Notes: generated by a model not told the origin, from the sequence alone. A stretch of 64,000 nt of DNA from Phenylobacterium aquaticum (GCA_947378305.1 CANCJJ010000001.1:62001-126000), one strand, 5' to 3'; counted from the stretch's first letter, positions 45,514 through 54,704 are shown. A program made the numbers and translations.

Positions 45514-47207
45514 GGCAGGGCCTCCGGGGCTGGGGCATAGAGGGTCAGGCGCGTCTCATCGCCATTTGAATAGTTCAGCCCCTGGACCACGCCGATGGGA
45601 TGGAGTTTCAGCTTCAGGGATTTTACGGCGGCCTGGAAGGCGGGCTGTTCGCGATCTTCCACCACGGCGGCCCTGTGATCGGCCAGGGCGTGGGCGGCAT
45701 CGGCGGCGTCGCCCAGATCTGTGGTTGTTCCCAGCCCAAAGACCAGACTGGGCTCGGCATAGCCCGCCACAGCGATCGGCCCGGGCACAATCCCCTGACT
45801 GGGCAGGAGGCTGGCCTGAGCCAGGACCGCCTCGGTTCGCTTCGAGATCAACAGGGGGTCAAGACCAGGGGCAAACAGGCCTACCAGGGCACCATGGCCG
45901 AGAAGGCCAAGCGGCAGGGCAATGACCAGGGCCAAGGTCGAATTCCCTCGCAGGAAAACATAGCCTCCATAGAGACCCGCCGCCAAAAACAGCGTCGCCG
46001 TCAGCAGGGCGGCGGCCAGGTCTCCGGCATTTCCGTAGAGCTTCATCAGATAGAGGGTCCCCGCCGCCAGCAAGAGCCCCACCAGGGCCTGGAGGGCGGC
46101 TCCGATCCGGCGAGAGAGCTTGCCAATGGGCTGATCCAAGGCCGCAGCCATCAGCCAGGCCAGGGCCCCATAGGCGGGAAGGGCATAGTGGGAGAGCTTG
46201 GTCGGGGTGATCTCAAAGACCAGCCAGGTCGGAATCAACCAGCAGAGGGCAAACCGAACACCGGGCTCATGCCGCCGGGACCAGCCCAGGGCCAGGCCTG
46301 CGGGCAGGAGCAGGGTGGAGGGAAACATCTGAACCAGGGCAACGAGGCTGTGATAGCCCGGCCAGGCCCCATGGCTTTCCTGCCCCCCGGCGAGTTTGGG
46401 AGCCAGATCGCCGACAATGGCCGCCTTCCAGAAGGCCCCGTCGGTGGCCACGGTGACCGCCCAGGCCCAGGGGCCGACCACGGCGACAAACAGGATCAGG
46501 CCCCAGGTCCAGCTCAGGGATTTCAGCCACCCGGCCTTGCGATCCCAAACCCACAGGCTCAGGGCGGTCAGCAGGACCACCATCGGCCCGATCGGCCCCT
46601 TGACCAGGGTTGATACGGACACGCCCGCCCAGAACCCGAACCGGACCCATGGACCCGCTGCAGGGCCGCCTCGGCTGGCAGCATAGATCCGGGCCAGACA
46701 TGCCATGGCCAGGGTGATGGTGCCGCACAGGACGGCGTCGGTCTTGGCGATGAAGCCCTCGGTGGAGAGCAGAAAACTCGCCCCCAGAATCGCCCCGGCC
46801 ATCAGCCCCGTCTGGGTCCCGAAAAATACCGAAGCCCCCCAGGCGCAGGCGGCGGCGGCCATCATGGCTCCGATCAGGGACGGTAATCGGTAGGCCCAGA
46901 TGTCCCGGGCCTCCGGGCTGGACACCAGGGACACACTCGCCGCCTGTAGCCAGTGAATGCCAATGGGCTTCTTGAAACGGGGCTGATCCTGGAATCGGAT
47001 CACCACAAACTCGTTCTGCTCGAGCATCTGGGCCGTGGCCTGCACAAAGCGGGACTCGTCCCGGTCCAGGGGCGGCATGGAGATCAGGCCCGGCAAGCCC
47101 GCCAGAGCCGCCAGGAGGGCCGCAAGCAAGGGCCCGCGCCAGCCGGCCATCCAGGACGGGGCAGGGGCTTCAGGGCCGGAGGTCGCAGGGTCGTGTCGCA
47201 CAGTCAT
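45510..47207 (-). CDS. ArnT-like glycosyltransferase family 39 membrane protein
   Basis: A 565-residue polytopic protein. 'LPGLISMPPLDRDESRFVQA' carries the acidic DxDE-type motif of the first periplasmic loop of GT39/GT83 enzymes, and 'RFKKPIGIHWLQAASV' is typical of ArnT relatives. About 11-13 membrane segments follow and a soluble C-terminal domain of about 130 residues. Such enzymes move a sugar from a polyprenyl phosphate to lipid A or another acceptor on the periplasmic side. ATG 47207 is chosen because the ORF-track extension lacks homology and crosses the divergent gene. Confidence 0.88.
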   Translation of the reverse strand: MTVRHDPATSGPEAPAPSWMAGWRGPLLAALLAALAGLPGLISMPPLDRDESRFVQATAQMLEQNEFVVIRFQDQPRFKKPIGIHWLQAASVSLVSSPEARDIWAYRLPSLIGAMMAAAACAWGASVFFGTQTGLMAGAILGASFLLSTEGFIAKTDAVLCGTITLAMACLARIYAASRGGPAAGPWVRFGFWAGVSVSTLVKGPIGPMVVLLTALSLWVWDRKAGWLKSLSWTWGLILFVAVVGPWAWAVTVATDGAFWKAAIVGDLAPKLAGGQESHGAWPGYHSLVALVQMFPSTLLLPAGLALGWSRRHEPGVRFALCWLIPTWLVFEITPTKLSHYALPAYGALAWLMAAALDQPIGKLSRRIGAALQALVGLLLAAGTLYLMKLYGNAGDLAAALLTATLFLAAGLYGGYVFLRGNSTLALVIALPLGLLGHGALVGLFAPGLDPLLISKRTEAVLAQASLLPSQGIVPGPIAVAGYAEPSLVFGLGTTTDLGDAADAAHALADHRAAVVEDREQPAFQAAVKSLKLKLHPIGVVQGLNYSNGDETRLTLYAPAPEALP

Positions 47208-47301
47208 AAACCTAGATACCACAATCTTTGGCCTGACCAGATTTCCTGCCCGCCTGAACCTGCAAGATTCCCTTCCCGGGCAAAAGGCCTTATGAACCCT
47301 C

Positions 47302-48042
47302 ATGGCCAAGACCCCCGCCCCCCCTATCCCGGACATTTCCGTCATCGTTCCGGTTTTCGATGAAGAAGGTGCGGCCCCTGGCCTGGCCCGGGAAATCGCG
47401 ACCGCCTTCAAGGGCCGGAATTATGAGGTCATCTTTGTCGATGATCACAGCCGGGACGACACCCTGGGCGTGCTGGCAGGCCTGAAGCCGGAAATCCCCG
47501 AACTGCGGGTCCTGGGCCACCAGGCCAATGCGGGGCAAAGTCGGGCCATTCGCACGGGAATCCTCGCTGCAAGGGGCGCGATTATCGTGACCCTCGATGG
47601 CGACGGACAAAACGATCCCGCCGACGGGCCAGGCCTGGTCGATACCCTCCTGGCCGGTCCCCCCGACCTGGCCCTGGTCGGTGGCGAGCGGGTCAAACGA
47701 CAGGACAGCCAGGCAAAAAAGATGGCCTCACGCTTCGGGAACGGGGTGCGCAGGCGGCTCTTGAACGACACGGCCAATGACACGGGATGCGGCCTCAAGG
47801 CCTTCCGCCGGGAGGCTTTCCTGCGCCTGCCCTATTTCGATCACATCCATCGCTACATACCCGCCCTGATGATCCGCGAGGGCTATCAGGTGCAGTTCCG
47901 GCCGGTTCACCACCGACATCGGGAGACTGGACAGTCGAAATACAACAATCTGGGCCGGCTGTGGGCCTCCCTGTCTGACCTGGCCGGCGTCATCTGGCTG
48001 CAATCGCGGGCGCGTCAGCCCGGCCAGATCACAGAAGTCTGA
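47302..48042 (+). CDS. Glycosyltransferase family 2 (polyprenyl-phosphate sugar transferase type)
   Basis: A 246-residue GT2 enzyme of the DPM1/ArnC branch: 'DISVIVPVFDEEGAAPGLA', 'IFVDDHSRDDTLGVLAGL', 'TLDGDGQNDPAD' and 'GCGLKAFRREAFLRLPYFDH'. It has no C-terminal membrane helices, unlike ArnC/GtrB. It probably loads a sugar onto undecaprenyl phosphate at the cytoplasmic face. The divergent ArnT-like gene, 94 bases away, is a likely user of that lipid-linked sugar. Sugar identity unknown. Confidence 0.9.
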   Translation: MAKTPAPPIPDISVIVPVFDEEGAAPGLAREIATAFKGRNYEVIFVDDHSRDDTLGVLAGLKPEIPELRVLGHQANAGQSRAIRTGILAARGAIIVTLDGDGQNDPADGPGLVDTLLAGPPDLALVGGERVKRQDSQAKKMASRFGNGVRRRLLNDTANDTGCGLKAFRREAFLRLPYFDHIHRYIPALMIREGYQVQFRPVHHRHRETGQSKYNNLGRLWASLSDLAGVIWLQSRARQPGQITEV

Positions 48043-48057
48043 CGACCCCCAAGGGGC

Positions 48058-48126
48058 TCAGGTGAAGGCCGTGAAGATTGCGGCCACTAGGCAGATGTCG
48101 AAAAGGCGGGTCGCAAGGCTGATCAT
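48058..48126 (-). CDS. Possible micro-protein, 22 residues, hydrophobic
   Basis: A short minus-strand ORF reading 'MISLATRLFDICLVAAIFTA' plus two residues, which could form a single membrane helix. The ribosome-binding site is poor (GGA). It lies in the gap after the ArnC-like glycosyltransferase. Kept at low confidence because such ORFs arise by chance. Confidence 0.2.
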   Translation of the reverse strand: MISLATRLFDICLVAAIFTAFT

Positions 48127-48260
48127 GGGCGTTCCGGGCCGACAGGGATAACCCGTCCACCAGCAATATCCGGGCCATGCCCCGGCTCAGGAATTAACCC
48201 TTATTTTTCAGAGATCGCCTGGCCCGGTACCTAAGGTCCCAGGGCATTTTTGCCGAGGCG

Positions 48261-48587
48261 CTAGATCTTGGTGCGCTTGATGCGCCCGGTGGCCGTGCGA
48301 CGGTCTGCCGTGCCGGACCATTCGGTGGCCTGATAGGCCGTGCGCGCCGCATCAAGGATGGGCAACCCGCCCTTAAGTCCTCGCTTGATCCCGTCCTGAC
48401 CGATCAATTGCGCGCTGAACTCCGGACTTCCATCGGAAAGGTGCTCTGGCGCAGGCGCTTCGGGTGGGTCCCGGTCGGGGTCACGGTCCTCGCCCATGTC
48501 GCGCGCACCGTCCAGCCGATCGACCTTGGCCCGCCGCACAATGCGGGTCCTGAAGGCGCGGCGGATCGGATCAACGGGCAGGCTCAT
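48261..48587 (-). CDS. Conserved hypothetical protein, 108 residues, next to phaR
   Basis: Starts 'MSLPVDPIRRAFRTRIVRRA' (basic amphipathic helix), has an acidic proline-rich middle (DRDPDRDPPEAP), and ends in an ordered basic segment 'TEWSGTADRRTATGRIKRTK'. I recall similar C-terminal segments in other Caulobacterales hypothetical proteins, but cannot name a domain. It follows phaR by 21 bases on the same strand, so it is probably co-transcribed; a link to polyhydroxybutyrate granules is only contextual. Confidence 0.7.
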   Translation of the reverse strand: MSLPVDPIRRAFRTRIVRRAKVDRLDGARDMGEDRDPDRDPPEAPAPEHLSDGSPEFSAQLIGQDGIKRGLKGGLPILDAARTAYQATEWSGTADRRTATGRIKRTKI

Positions 48588-48608
48588 GGGATCATTTCCA
48601 AACTTGGT

Positions 48609-49220
48609 TCAGCCGCCGGAGGCACCGGACTTGGAAGCCAGCCGCTCAATCTGGGCGGCCATCTCCTCCATCCTCTGCTTCAGGTCGTCCAGGCTGGGGT
48701 CCGAAGCGGCGGCCGGTTTCGCCGGGGCCGCAGGTTCATCGGGCTTGGCATAGGCAAAGGGCGAAAACATCTTCATCGCCCGGTTGAAGAGGACGAGGTT
48801 CTGCTGAATCTGGTCTTCGACGGCACCCAGACCCGGCTTGGTCTGGCCCAGACCCGTCATCTGGCTGCGCATGCGCTCTTGCTGCTCTGAAAACGATGAC
48901 AGGGACAATTCAAGAAACGACGGCAAGAAGGCCTGCATGGAATTACCGTAGAAGCCGATCAATTGCCGCAGGAATTCGATGGGAAGCAGGCTCTGGGACC
49001 GGCCTTCTTCCTCAAAAATAATCTGGGTCAGGACCGAGCGCGTAATGTCTTCCTGGGTCTTGGCGTCATAGACGACAAAATGCACCCCTTGCTTCACCAT
49101 CTCGGAGAGGTGGTCCAGGGTCACGTAAGAACTCGATGCCGTATTGTAGAGTCGGCGGTTGGCGTATTTCTTGATGACCACACGGTCATCGTCTGACTTG
49201 CCAGCCTTGGGGTCTGCCAT
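48609..49220 (-). CDS. phaR: Polyhydroxyalkanoate synthesis repressor PhaR
   Basis: A 203-residue regulator. The N-terminal DNA-binding domain is unmistakable ('VVIKKYANRRLYNTASSSYV' and 'TLDHLSEMVKQGVHFVVYDA'), followed by the PHB-accumulation domain ('TRSVLTQIIFEEEG'). The C-terminus has an Ala/Pro linker and a coiled-coil-like end. PhaR represses phasin and PHB genes and is released by binding PHB granules. AAGGA lies seven bases before ATG 49220. Divergent from phaA. Confidence 0.95.
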   Translation of the reverse strand: MADPKAGKSDDDRVVIKKYANRRLYNTASSSYVTLDHLSEMVKQGVHFVVYDAKTQEDITRSVLTQIIFEEEGRSQSLLPIEFLRQLIGFYGNSMQAFLPSFLELSLSSFSEQQERMRSQMTGLGQTKPGLGAVEDQIQQNLVLFNRAMKMFSPFAYAKPDEPAAPAKPAAASDPSLDDLKQRMEEMAAQIERLASKSGASGG

Positions 49221-49390
49221 GCCGAATCCTTCTTTGAGCCCGCGTCCCTAAGGCCGCATTCGTCGCCAAACACATAGGCAGAGCCGGCTCGAACCCGGAG
49301 CCTGCACGACTGCGTGTGCCAAGGAAAACTAGTCTTGCTCATTCTTCGATGTTTCTCAATAGATAGAGACATTCTAGGAGGCATCTCAAA

Positions 49391-50566
49391 ATGACTGAAG
49401 TTGTGATCGTTTCAGCTGCGCGTACCCCCGTTGGATCCTTTAACGGGGCCTTGTCAGGGCTTCCCGCCCACGAGCTGGGCCGAATTGCCATAGAAGCGGC
49501 CATTGCGCGGGCCGGTATTGCCGCCAGTGATGTCGAAGAAGTCATTCTGGGGCAGGTCCTTCAGGCCGGGGCGGGCCAGGGGCCTGCGCGTCAGGCGGCC
49601 ATGGGGGCAGGTATTCCGGTGGAAAGCCCGGCCTGGAGCCTCAACCAGCTTTGCGGGTCTGGCCTGAGGGCTGTGGCCCTGGCCGCCCAGCAGATTTCCG
49701 ACGGTTCCTCGCGGATCGTTATTGCCGGGGGTCAGGAGAGCATGAGCCAGGCTCCCCATGCCCAGCAGATCCGCAATGGCCAGAAGATGGGCGATCTCGC
49801 CCTGGTCGATACCATGATCAAGGACGGCCTCTGGGACGCCTTCCATGGCTATCACATGGGCCAGACGGCGGAGAATATTGCCGCGCGCTGGCAGATTACC
49901 CGCCACGACCAGGACAGTTTTGCCGTCGCCTCCCAGAACAAGGCCGAAGCGGCCCAGACCTCGGGTCGCTTTGCAGGCGAGATTGCGCCCGTCACGATCA
50001 GGGGACGCAAGGGCGATACGATTGTCGACCAGGACGAATTCATCCGCCACGGCGTTACCCTGGACGGCATTTCCGGACTTCGGCCCGCCTTCACCAAGGA
50101 TGGCACGGTCACGGCGGCAAATGCTTCAGGTCTGAATGACGGGGCCGCCGCCCTGGTCCTGATGAGCGCCGACGAAGCCCGCCAAAGGGGCTTGAAGCCC
50201 CTGGCGCGGATTGTCTCCTGGGCTCATGCAGGCGTTGAGCCGGAAATCATGGGCACCGGCCCGATCCCGGCCAGCCGCAAGGCCCTGGAACGGGCAGGCT
50301 GGTCCATCTCAGACCTCGATCTGGTGGAATCCAACGAAGCCTTTGCCGCCCAGTCCATCTGCGTTGTCCGGGAACTCGGCCTCGATCCAGCCAAGGTCAA
50401 TGTCAACGGCGGGGCCATTGCCATTGGTCACCCCATCGGGGCGTCTGGGGCCCGTATCCTCACCACCCTGGTCCACGAACTGCAACGGTGCGGAGCCAGC
50501 AAGGGCCTCGCGACCCTGTGTGTCGGGGGCGGCATGGGCGTGGCCATGTGTGTCGAGCGTATCTGA
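49391..50566 (+). CDS. phaA: Acetyl-CoA C-acetyltransferase (beta-ketothiolase)
   Basis: A 391-residue thiolase condensing two acetyl-CoA to acetoacetyl-CoA, the first step of polyhydroxybutyrate synthesis. The active residues are the nucleophile Cys in '[15 protein letters not shown]', His in '[17 protein letters not shown]' and Cys in '[14 protein letters not shown]'. A strong ribosome site (AGGAGG, 9 bases upstream) suggests high expression. phaB follows after 67 bases, and phaR is divergent across a 170-base gap. Confidence 0.96.
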   Translation: MTEVVIVSAARTPVGSFNGALSGLPAHELGRIAIEAAIARAGIAASDVEEVILGQVLQAGAGQGPARQAAMGAGIPVESPAWSLNQLCGSGLRAVALAAQQISDGSSRIVIAGGQESMSQAPHAQQIRNGQKMGDLALVDTMIKDGLWDAFHGYHMGQTAENIAARWQITRHDQDSFAVASQNKAEAAQTSGRFAGEIAPVTIRGRKGDTIVDQDEFIRHGVTLDGISGLRPAFTKDGTVTAANASGLNDGAAALVLMSADEARQRGLKPLARIVSWAHAGVEPEIMGTGPIPASRKALERAGWSISDLDLVESNEAFAAQSICVVRELGLDPAKVNVNGGAIAIGHPIGASGARILTTLVHELQRCGASKGLATLCVGGGMGVAMCVERI

Positions 50567-50633
50567 TATCTGCCAAACCGGGCCTGAGACTTCTCTCAGC
50601 CTGTCCTGCTTTTAAAATAGGGAGGCGTGCGTC

Positions 50634-51359
50634 ATGGCTAGAGTTGCGTTTGTAACCGGTGGAACCCGCGGAATTGGGCGAGCAATTTGCGAGCGTCTTA
50701 AGGCAGATGGCATGGAGGTCGCCGCTGGATATTCCGGCAATGAAGCGGCCGCCGCAGAGTGCGCCCGGGACCTTGGCGTCATGGTGGTCAAGGGAAATGT
50801 CGGCAATTTCGAGGACTGTGAACGGGCCATCCGCCAGGTTGAGGCCGAACTCGGCCCGGTGGACATCCTGGTCAATAACGCCGGCATAACCCGCGACGGA
50901 GTTCTCCACCGGATGAAGCCAGAGCAATGGTCCGAGGTCATACGGGTCAATATGGACTCGGTCTTCAACATGACCCGGCATGTGATCGAAGGCATGCGCG
51001 AACGGGAATGGGGCCGGATCGTCAATATTTCATCGATCAACGGCCAGAAGGGCCAGATCGGCCAGACCAACTATTCCGCCGCCAAGGCCGGGGTCATCGG
51101 CTTCACCAAGGCCCTTGCCCTGGAAAATGCGCGCAAGGGCGTGACGGTAAACTGTATTTGCCCAGGCTATATCGACACGGAAATGGTGCAGGCCGTGCCT
51201 GAACAGGTCCTGGCGGGGATCATCGCCCAGATACCTGTGGGCCGACTCGGCGCGGGGCATGAAATCGCGGACATGGTGGCCTTCCTGGCGGGAGAGCATG
51301 CGGGCTATGTGACCGGATCAACCCTGTCCCTGAATGGCGGTCAGTACATGGCGGGCTAA
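50634..51359 (+). CDS. phaB: Acetoacetyl-CoA reductase
   Basis: A 241-residue short-chain dehydrogenase that reduces acetoacetyl-CoA to (R)-3-hydroxybutyryl-CoA with NADPH. The cofactor motif is 'VTGGTRGIGRAI', and the catalytic Ser-Tyr-Lys set is in 'IVNISSINGQKGQIGQTNYS' and 'YSAAKAGVIGF'. The 'INGQKGQ' stretch is characteristic of PhaB. A strong GGGAGG ribosome site precedes it. The polymerising enzyme PhaC is not in the window. Confidence 0.95.
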   Translation: MARVAFVTGGTRGIGRAICERLKADGMEVAAGYSGNEAAAAECARDLGVMVVKGNVGNFEDCERAIRQVEAELGPVDILVNNAGITRDGVLHRMKPEQWSEVIRVNMDSVFNMTRHVIEGMREREWGRIVNISSINGQKGQIGQTNYSAAKAGVIGFTKALALENARKGVTVNCICPGYIDTEMVQAVPEQVLAGIIAQIPVGRLGAGHEIADMVAFLAGEHAGYVTGSTLSLNGGQYMAG

Positions 51360-51443
51360 AGCTGAGGCATGAATTTCAGGTCGGTCCAAAAAGCGCCTAA
51401 GTCGGGAATTATGTCTCTGCCCGTGATGTATTCCCTTCGCCCA

Positions 51444-52196
51444 ATGGACAGACCGATCATGGCCCTGACCCTTGCCCTCCTGGCGAGCAGTCTGGGTGTG
51501 AGTCCGGCCCGGGCCCTGGAGCCGCATTTCCTGCACGACAACCTTTTCCCGGGCCATCCCCCGGCCCAGGATCAGGACCGGCCCCTGCCCGTGGCCCGCT
51601 ATGTCAGTGATGAAGGCGACAGCTTTGTCTTTGACCGCAGCCAGCCGCGCCCCCTGCTCAAGTTTGACGACAGCGGAGAGGTCTGGGCGCTGAGCGCCCA
51701 TCCAGCCCCGCGCGGGGATGTCATCTATGTGAATGATCTTGGCCAGCCAGTTCTGCGCGCCACGCGACTGGGCGGGCTGACGCTTTTCACCAATGAGCGG
51801 CCCGGCGGGACCGCAGCGGCCCAGGCTGGATCGGTGGGCAGTCTCCGGATCATGGCCATGGGGCCACAGCAATTGCTCGAACGCCTGGCCCAGGCCAGCG
51901 CACGGACGAGCCGGGCGGCGCGTCGCCTGATCGCCTTCGACGCTGATGCCTCGCCCGCATCTGCAACCCTGACGGCGGATGCCGCCATGATTGCCTCCGA
52001 GGCCCTGATCCGCCTGGCCCGCACCCCGGAAAGTCGTGGCCTGCTGGCGCGCATCCTGCGCGTCCATCTCAGCGAGGGGCAAAAATCCCAGGCCCGGCTT
52101 CAACAAGGCACGATCGAAATCACCGTGGCCCCGTCCGAGGGTTTTGCCGGTCGCCCGTCCTCAGACCGGATCATAGCTGCGGCCGGCGGTCGCTAG
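51444..52196 (+). CDS. Secreted protein of unknown function
   Basis: A 250-residue protein with a signal peptide ('MALTLALLASSLGVSPARA' part, cleavage after ARA), so it should be periplasmic or outer-membrane associated. The mature part has a segment with regular beta-strand character ('YVSDEGDSFVFDRSQPRPLL', 'RATRLGGLTLFTNERPGG') and an alpha-helical Ala-rich region later. It resembles a Caulobacterales-restricted family (possibly DUF4908; from memory, unverified). Starts at 51444, 51459 or the ORF start 51369 are all possible; no strong ribosome site is seen. Just after phaB but with no known PHB link. Confidence 0.6.
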   Translation: MDRPIMALTLALLASSLGVSPARALEPHFLHDNLFPGHPPAQDQDRPLPVARYVSDEGDSFVFDRSQPRPLLKFDDSGEVWALSAHPAPRGDVIYVNDLGQPVLRATRLGGLTLFTNERPGGTAAAQAGSVGSLRIMAMGPQQLLERLAQASARTSRAARRLIAFDADASPASATLTADAAMIASEALIRLARTPESRGLLARILRVHLSEGQKSQARLQQGTIEITVAPSEGFAGRPSSDRIIAAAGGR

Positions 52197-52219
52197 AGTC
52201 TGCCCCGACCAAAGGAAAA

Positions 52220-52235
52220 AGGGTCCTGAAACCCT
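52220..52235. terminator. Weak hairpin between convergent genes
   Basis: AGGGT/ACCCT stem with a CCTGAA loop preceded by an A-run; it lies exactly between the stops of the secreted unknown protein and gloB. An A-run on one strand is a U-run in the gloB transcript, so it could act as a terminator for gloB. Confidence 0.3.
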
Positions 52236-52980
52236 ATCCCCGAAAACTGTCCTTGGCGGCGCGCAGGGCGGCAAAGGCATCATGCGGTGGCAGTCCGCGA
52301 TGCAATTGGGGGGCTCTCAGAAAAGGATTGGTCGCCCGCTCCAGGCCAATGGTCGTGGGCACGGTCCATTCCCCCTTTTCCCGGGCCGCAAAGACCTGCT
52401 CTGCCCTCGCACGGACAACCGGGTCATCATCCACTGCCAGGGCAAACCGGGCATTCGAGGCGGTATATTCATGGGCACAATAGACCCGGGTCTGCTCCGG
52501 CAAGGCGGCAAGGCTCTGCAGGCTGGCCCACATCTGGGACGGTGAGCCCTCGAACATGCGCCCGCAGCCCATGGCAAACAGGGTATCGCCGACAAAGGCC
52601 ACCTGATCTTCGGCGCTGTAATAGCTCAAATGGCCCAGGGTATGACCGCCGGTCTCTAGGACCTGGAAGGTGGTCTCGCCGAGGGCAACCCGGTCCCCGC
52701 CGGTCAGCTTGCGATCAACCGGGGTCAGACGCTCCACCTCAGCCGGACCCCAGACCTGGCAACCGGTCGCGGCCTTGAGGTCTGCATTTCCAGCGGCGTG
52801 ATCGGCGTGCCAATGGGTGTTCAAGACCAGGTTCAGGCTCCAGCCCAGGGTGGCAAGCTCGGCCAGAATCGCCGCCGCGTCCGGGGAATCGATGCTGGCT
52901 ACCTGGCCTGTTGCCGCGTCCTGCACCAGAAATCCGTAATTGTCGGAGAGGCAGGGAAACTGGTGGACCGTAATCGACAC
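52234..52980 (-). CDS. gloB: Hydroxyacylglutathione hydrolase (glyoxalase II)
   Basis: A 248-residue metallo-beta-lactamase-fold enzyme hydrolysing S-lactoylglutathione, the second step of methylglyoxal detoxification. The metal motif 'NTHWHADHAAGN' (HxHxDH), 'GGHTLGHLSYY', 'FVGDTLFAMGCGRMFEGSPS' and 'YCAHEYTASNARFAL' are complete. Divergent from the methyltransferase gene. Confidence 0.95.
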   Translation of the reverse strand: MSITVHQFPCLSDNYGFLVQDAATGQVASIDSPDAAAILAELATLGWSLNLVLNTHWHADHAAGNADLKAATGCQVWGPAEVERLTPVDRKLTGGDRVALGETTFQVLETGGHTLGHLSYYSAEDQVAFVGDTLFAMGCGRMFEGSPSQMWASLQSLAALPEQTRVYCAHEYTASNARFALAVDDDPVVRARAEQVFAAREKGEWTVPTTIGLERATNPFLRAPQLHRGLPPHDAFAALRAAKDSFRG

Positions 52981-53052
52981 GCGGCATCTCCAAAGTCAGT
53001 TCTCAGGGGTCAGGGGCTCGCATCCAGACCCGACACGCCCTAAATCTAGACT

Positions 53053-53793
53053 ATGCGCCGCGACATTCTAGCCCTTAGACAGTTTTATGCCTCCAGGCTC
53101 GGTTCGACCGCGCGGGAAATGACGGCGCGCAAGATCCGGGAGATCTGGGGCAATGCCCGGGGGCTGGATGTTCTGGGGGTCGGTTATGCCACGCCCTATC
53201 TCGCCGACCTGCGCAGGGATGCCCTGCGGGTGGTCGCCGCCATGCCCGCCAGTCAGGGGGTCGAGCCCTGGCCCGCTGCCGGACCCAACTTGTCGGCCCT
53301 GAGCGAAGATGACGCCCTGCCCTTCCGCAATGCCCTGTTTGACCGCATTCTGGTGGTGCACGCCCTGGAGGAAAGCGCCGATCCCCTGGCCCTCCTGCGG
53401 GATGTCTGGCGGGTCATGGCCCCGTCGGGGCGGCTGGTGGTGGCCGTCGCCGCGCGGAACGGGCTCTGGGCAAATTCTGAGTCCACGCCCTTTGGCCATG
53501 GTCGACCCTATAGCCGCCAGCAGCTGGCTGAACTTCTCCGGGCGGCGGACCTGGAACCCGTGGGCTGGACCCGGGCCCTCTATGTCCCTCCGATTGGGTG
53601 GATGGCCGGATGGAGCGAAGGCTTTGAGCAGGTTGGATCGCGGTTCTGGCCCGGCTTCTCCGGCCTGATCCTGATGGAGGCGGTCAAGCAGACCTTTGCG
53701 GTCAGGCCACGCCTGCAGCCTGCCACCTTGCGCCTGTCCCGGCCGGCCCTGACCCCGCAATCCATTGGCCGCCAGTCCAGCCCCGCCGACTGA
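53053..53793 (+). CDS. Class I methyltransferase-domain protein
   Basis: A 246-residue SAM-dependent methyltransferase-like protein. 'ARGLDVLGVGYATPYLADLR' corresponds to motif I (glycine-rich loop rather degenerate), 'LPFRNALFDRILVVHALEES' to motif post-II, and 'VWRVMAPSGRLVVAVAARNG' to motif III. Substrate unknown. Clustered next to gloB; in several alphaproteobacteria I recall the same pairing, but a functional connection is not established. Confidence 0.8.
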   Translation: MRRDILALRQFYASRLGSTAREMTARKIREIWGNARGLDVLGVGYATPYLADLRRDALRVVAAMPASQGVEPWPAAGPNLSALSEDDALPFRNALFDRILVVHALEESADPLALLRDVWRVMAPSGRLVVAVAARNGLWANSESTPFGHGRPYSRQQLAELLRAADLEPVGWTRALYVPPIGWMAGWSEGFEQVGSRFWPGFSGLILMEAVKQTFAVRPRLQPATLRLSRPALTPQSIGRQSSPAD

Positions 53794-53903
53794 AGCCCGG
53801 CTCCGACAAACACCCCCTTGAACTGTCGCCCGACCTTCGCCACCCTGACCCACCGACCAGAAGGCATTTCTGGTCGCGATCCCCTGTTAGACAAGGACTC
53901 GAG

Positions 53904-54704
53904 ATGGACCGGAAACTCGCCCTGGTAACCGGCGCATCGGCTGGCATCGGCATGGCCATGGCCCGAACCTTTGCCGCCAACGGTTATGATCTGGCCCTGA
54001 CCGCCCGCCGGGGTGACCGACTGGACAAGCTGGCCGACGAGCTGCGCCTGCGCCATGGAATCGAAACCCTGACCGTGGTGGCCGATCTGGCCCAGGCCGG
54101 GGCCGTGGATCAGATCCTGCAAGACCTGGCCGATCACGGTCGTCAGGTGGATGCCTTGGTGAATAATGCGGGCTATGGGCTGCCCGGAGTCTATGCGGAA
54201 ACCAGCTGGGCCGATCAGGCAGCCTTTCTGCAGGTTATGCTGCACGCCCCGGCGGAGCTGGCCCACAAGGTCCTGCCCGGCATGATCGCCCGCCAGTTCG
54301 GGCGGATCTTGAACGTGGCCTCCCTGGCGGGCCTGATACCCGGGTCCCAGGGTCATAGCCTCTACGGGCCAACCAAGAGCTTTCTGGTCAAGCTGTCCCA
54401 GAGCCTGCACCTGGAGACCCTCAACCAGGGCGTCCATGTCAGCGCCCTGTGTCCGGGCTTTACCTGGTCAGAATTCCATGACGTGAACGGCACCCGGGAT
54501 CAGGTGGGCAATGCCACCCCCGACTGGCTCTGGCTGGGGGCGGACGAGGTTGCGGCGGCAGGCTATGAGGCGGTCGAGGCCAACCGGCCCATCTGTGTGC
54601 CCGGGGCTCCCAACAAGACCATTGCCGCCCTGGCCAAGATCATTCCAGACAGCTGGACTCTCGCCGCCATGACCAGTCAGACCGCCCGGTTCCGCAAGGT
54701 CTAG
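53904..54704 (+). CDS. Short-chain dehydrogenase/reductase
   Basis: A 266-residue SDR. Cofactor motif 'VTGASAGIGMAMARTFAANG' and the catalytic Tyr-Lys in 'YGPTKSFLVKLSQSL', preceded by 'ILNVASLAG'. NAD(P)(H)-linked; substrate unknown. It ends four bases inside the convergent MarC gene. Confidence 0.88.
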   Translation: MDRKLALVTGASAGIGMAMARTFAANGYDLALTARRGDRLDKLADELRLRHGIETLTVVADLAQAGAVDQILQDLADHGRQVDALVNNAGYGLPGVYAETSWADQAAFLQVMLHAPAELAHKVLPGMIARQFGRILNVASLAGLIPGSQGHSLYGPTKSFLVKLSQSLHLETLNQGVHVSALCPGFTWSEFHDVNGTRDQVGNATPDWLWLGADEVAAAGYEAVEANRPICVPGAPNKTIAALAKIIPDSWTLAAMTSQTARFRKV

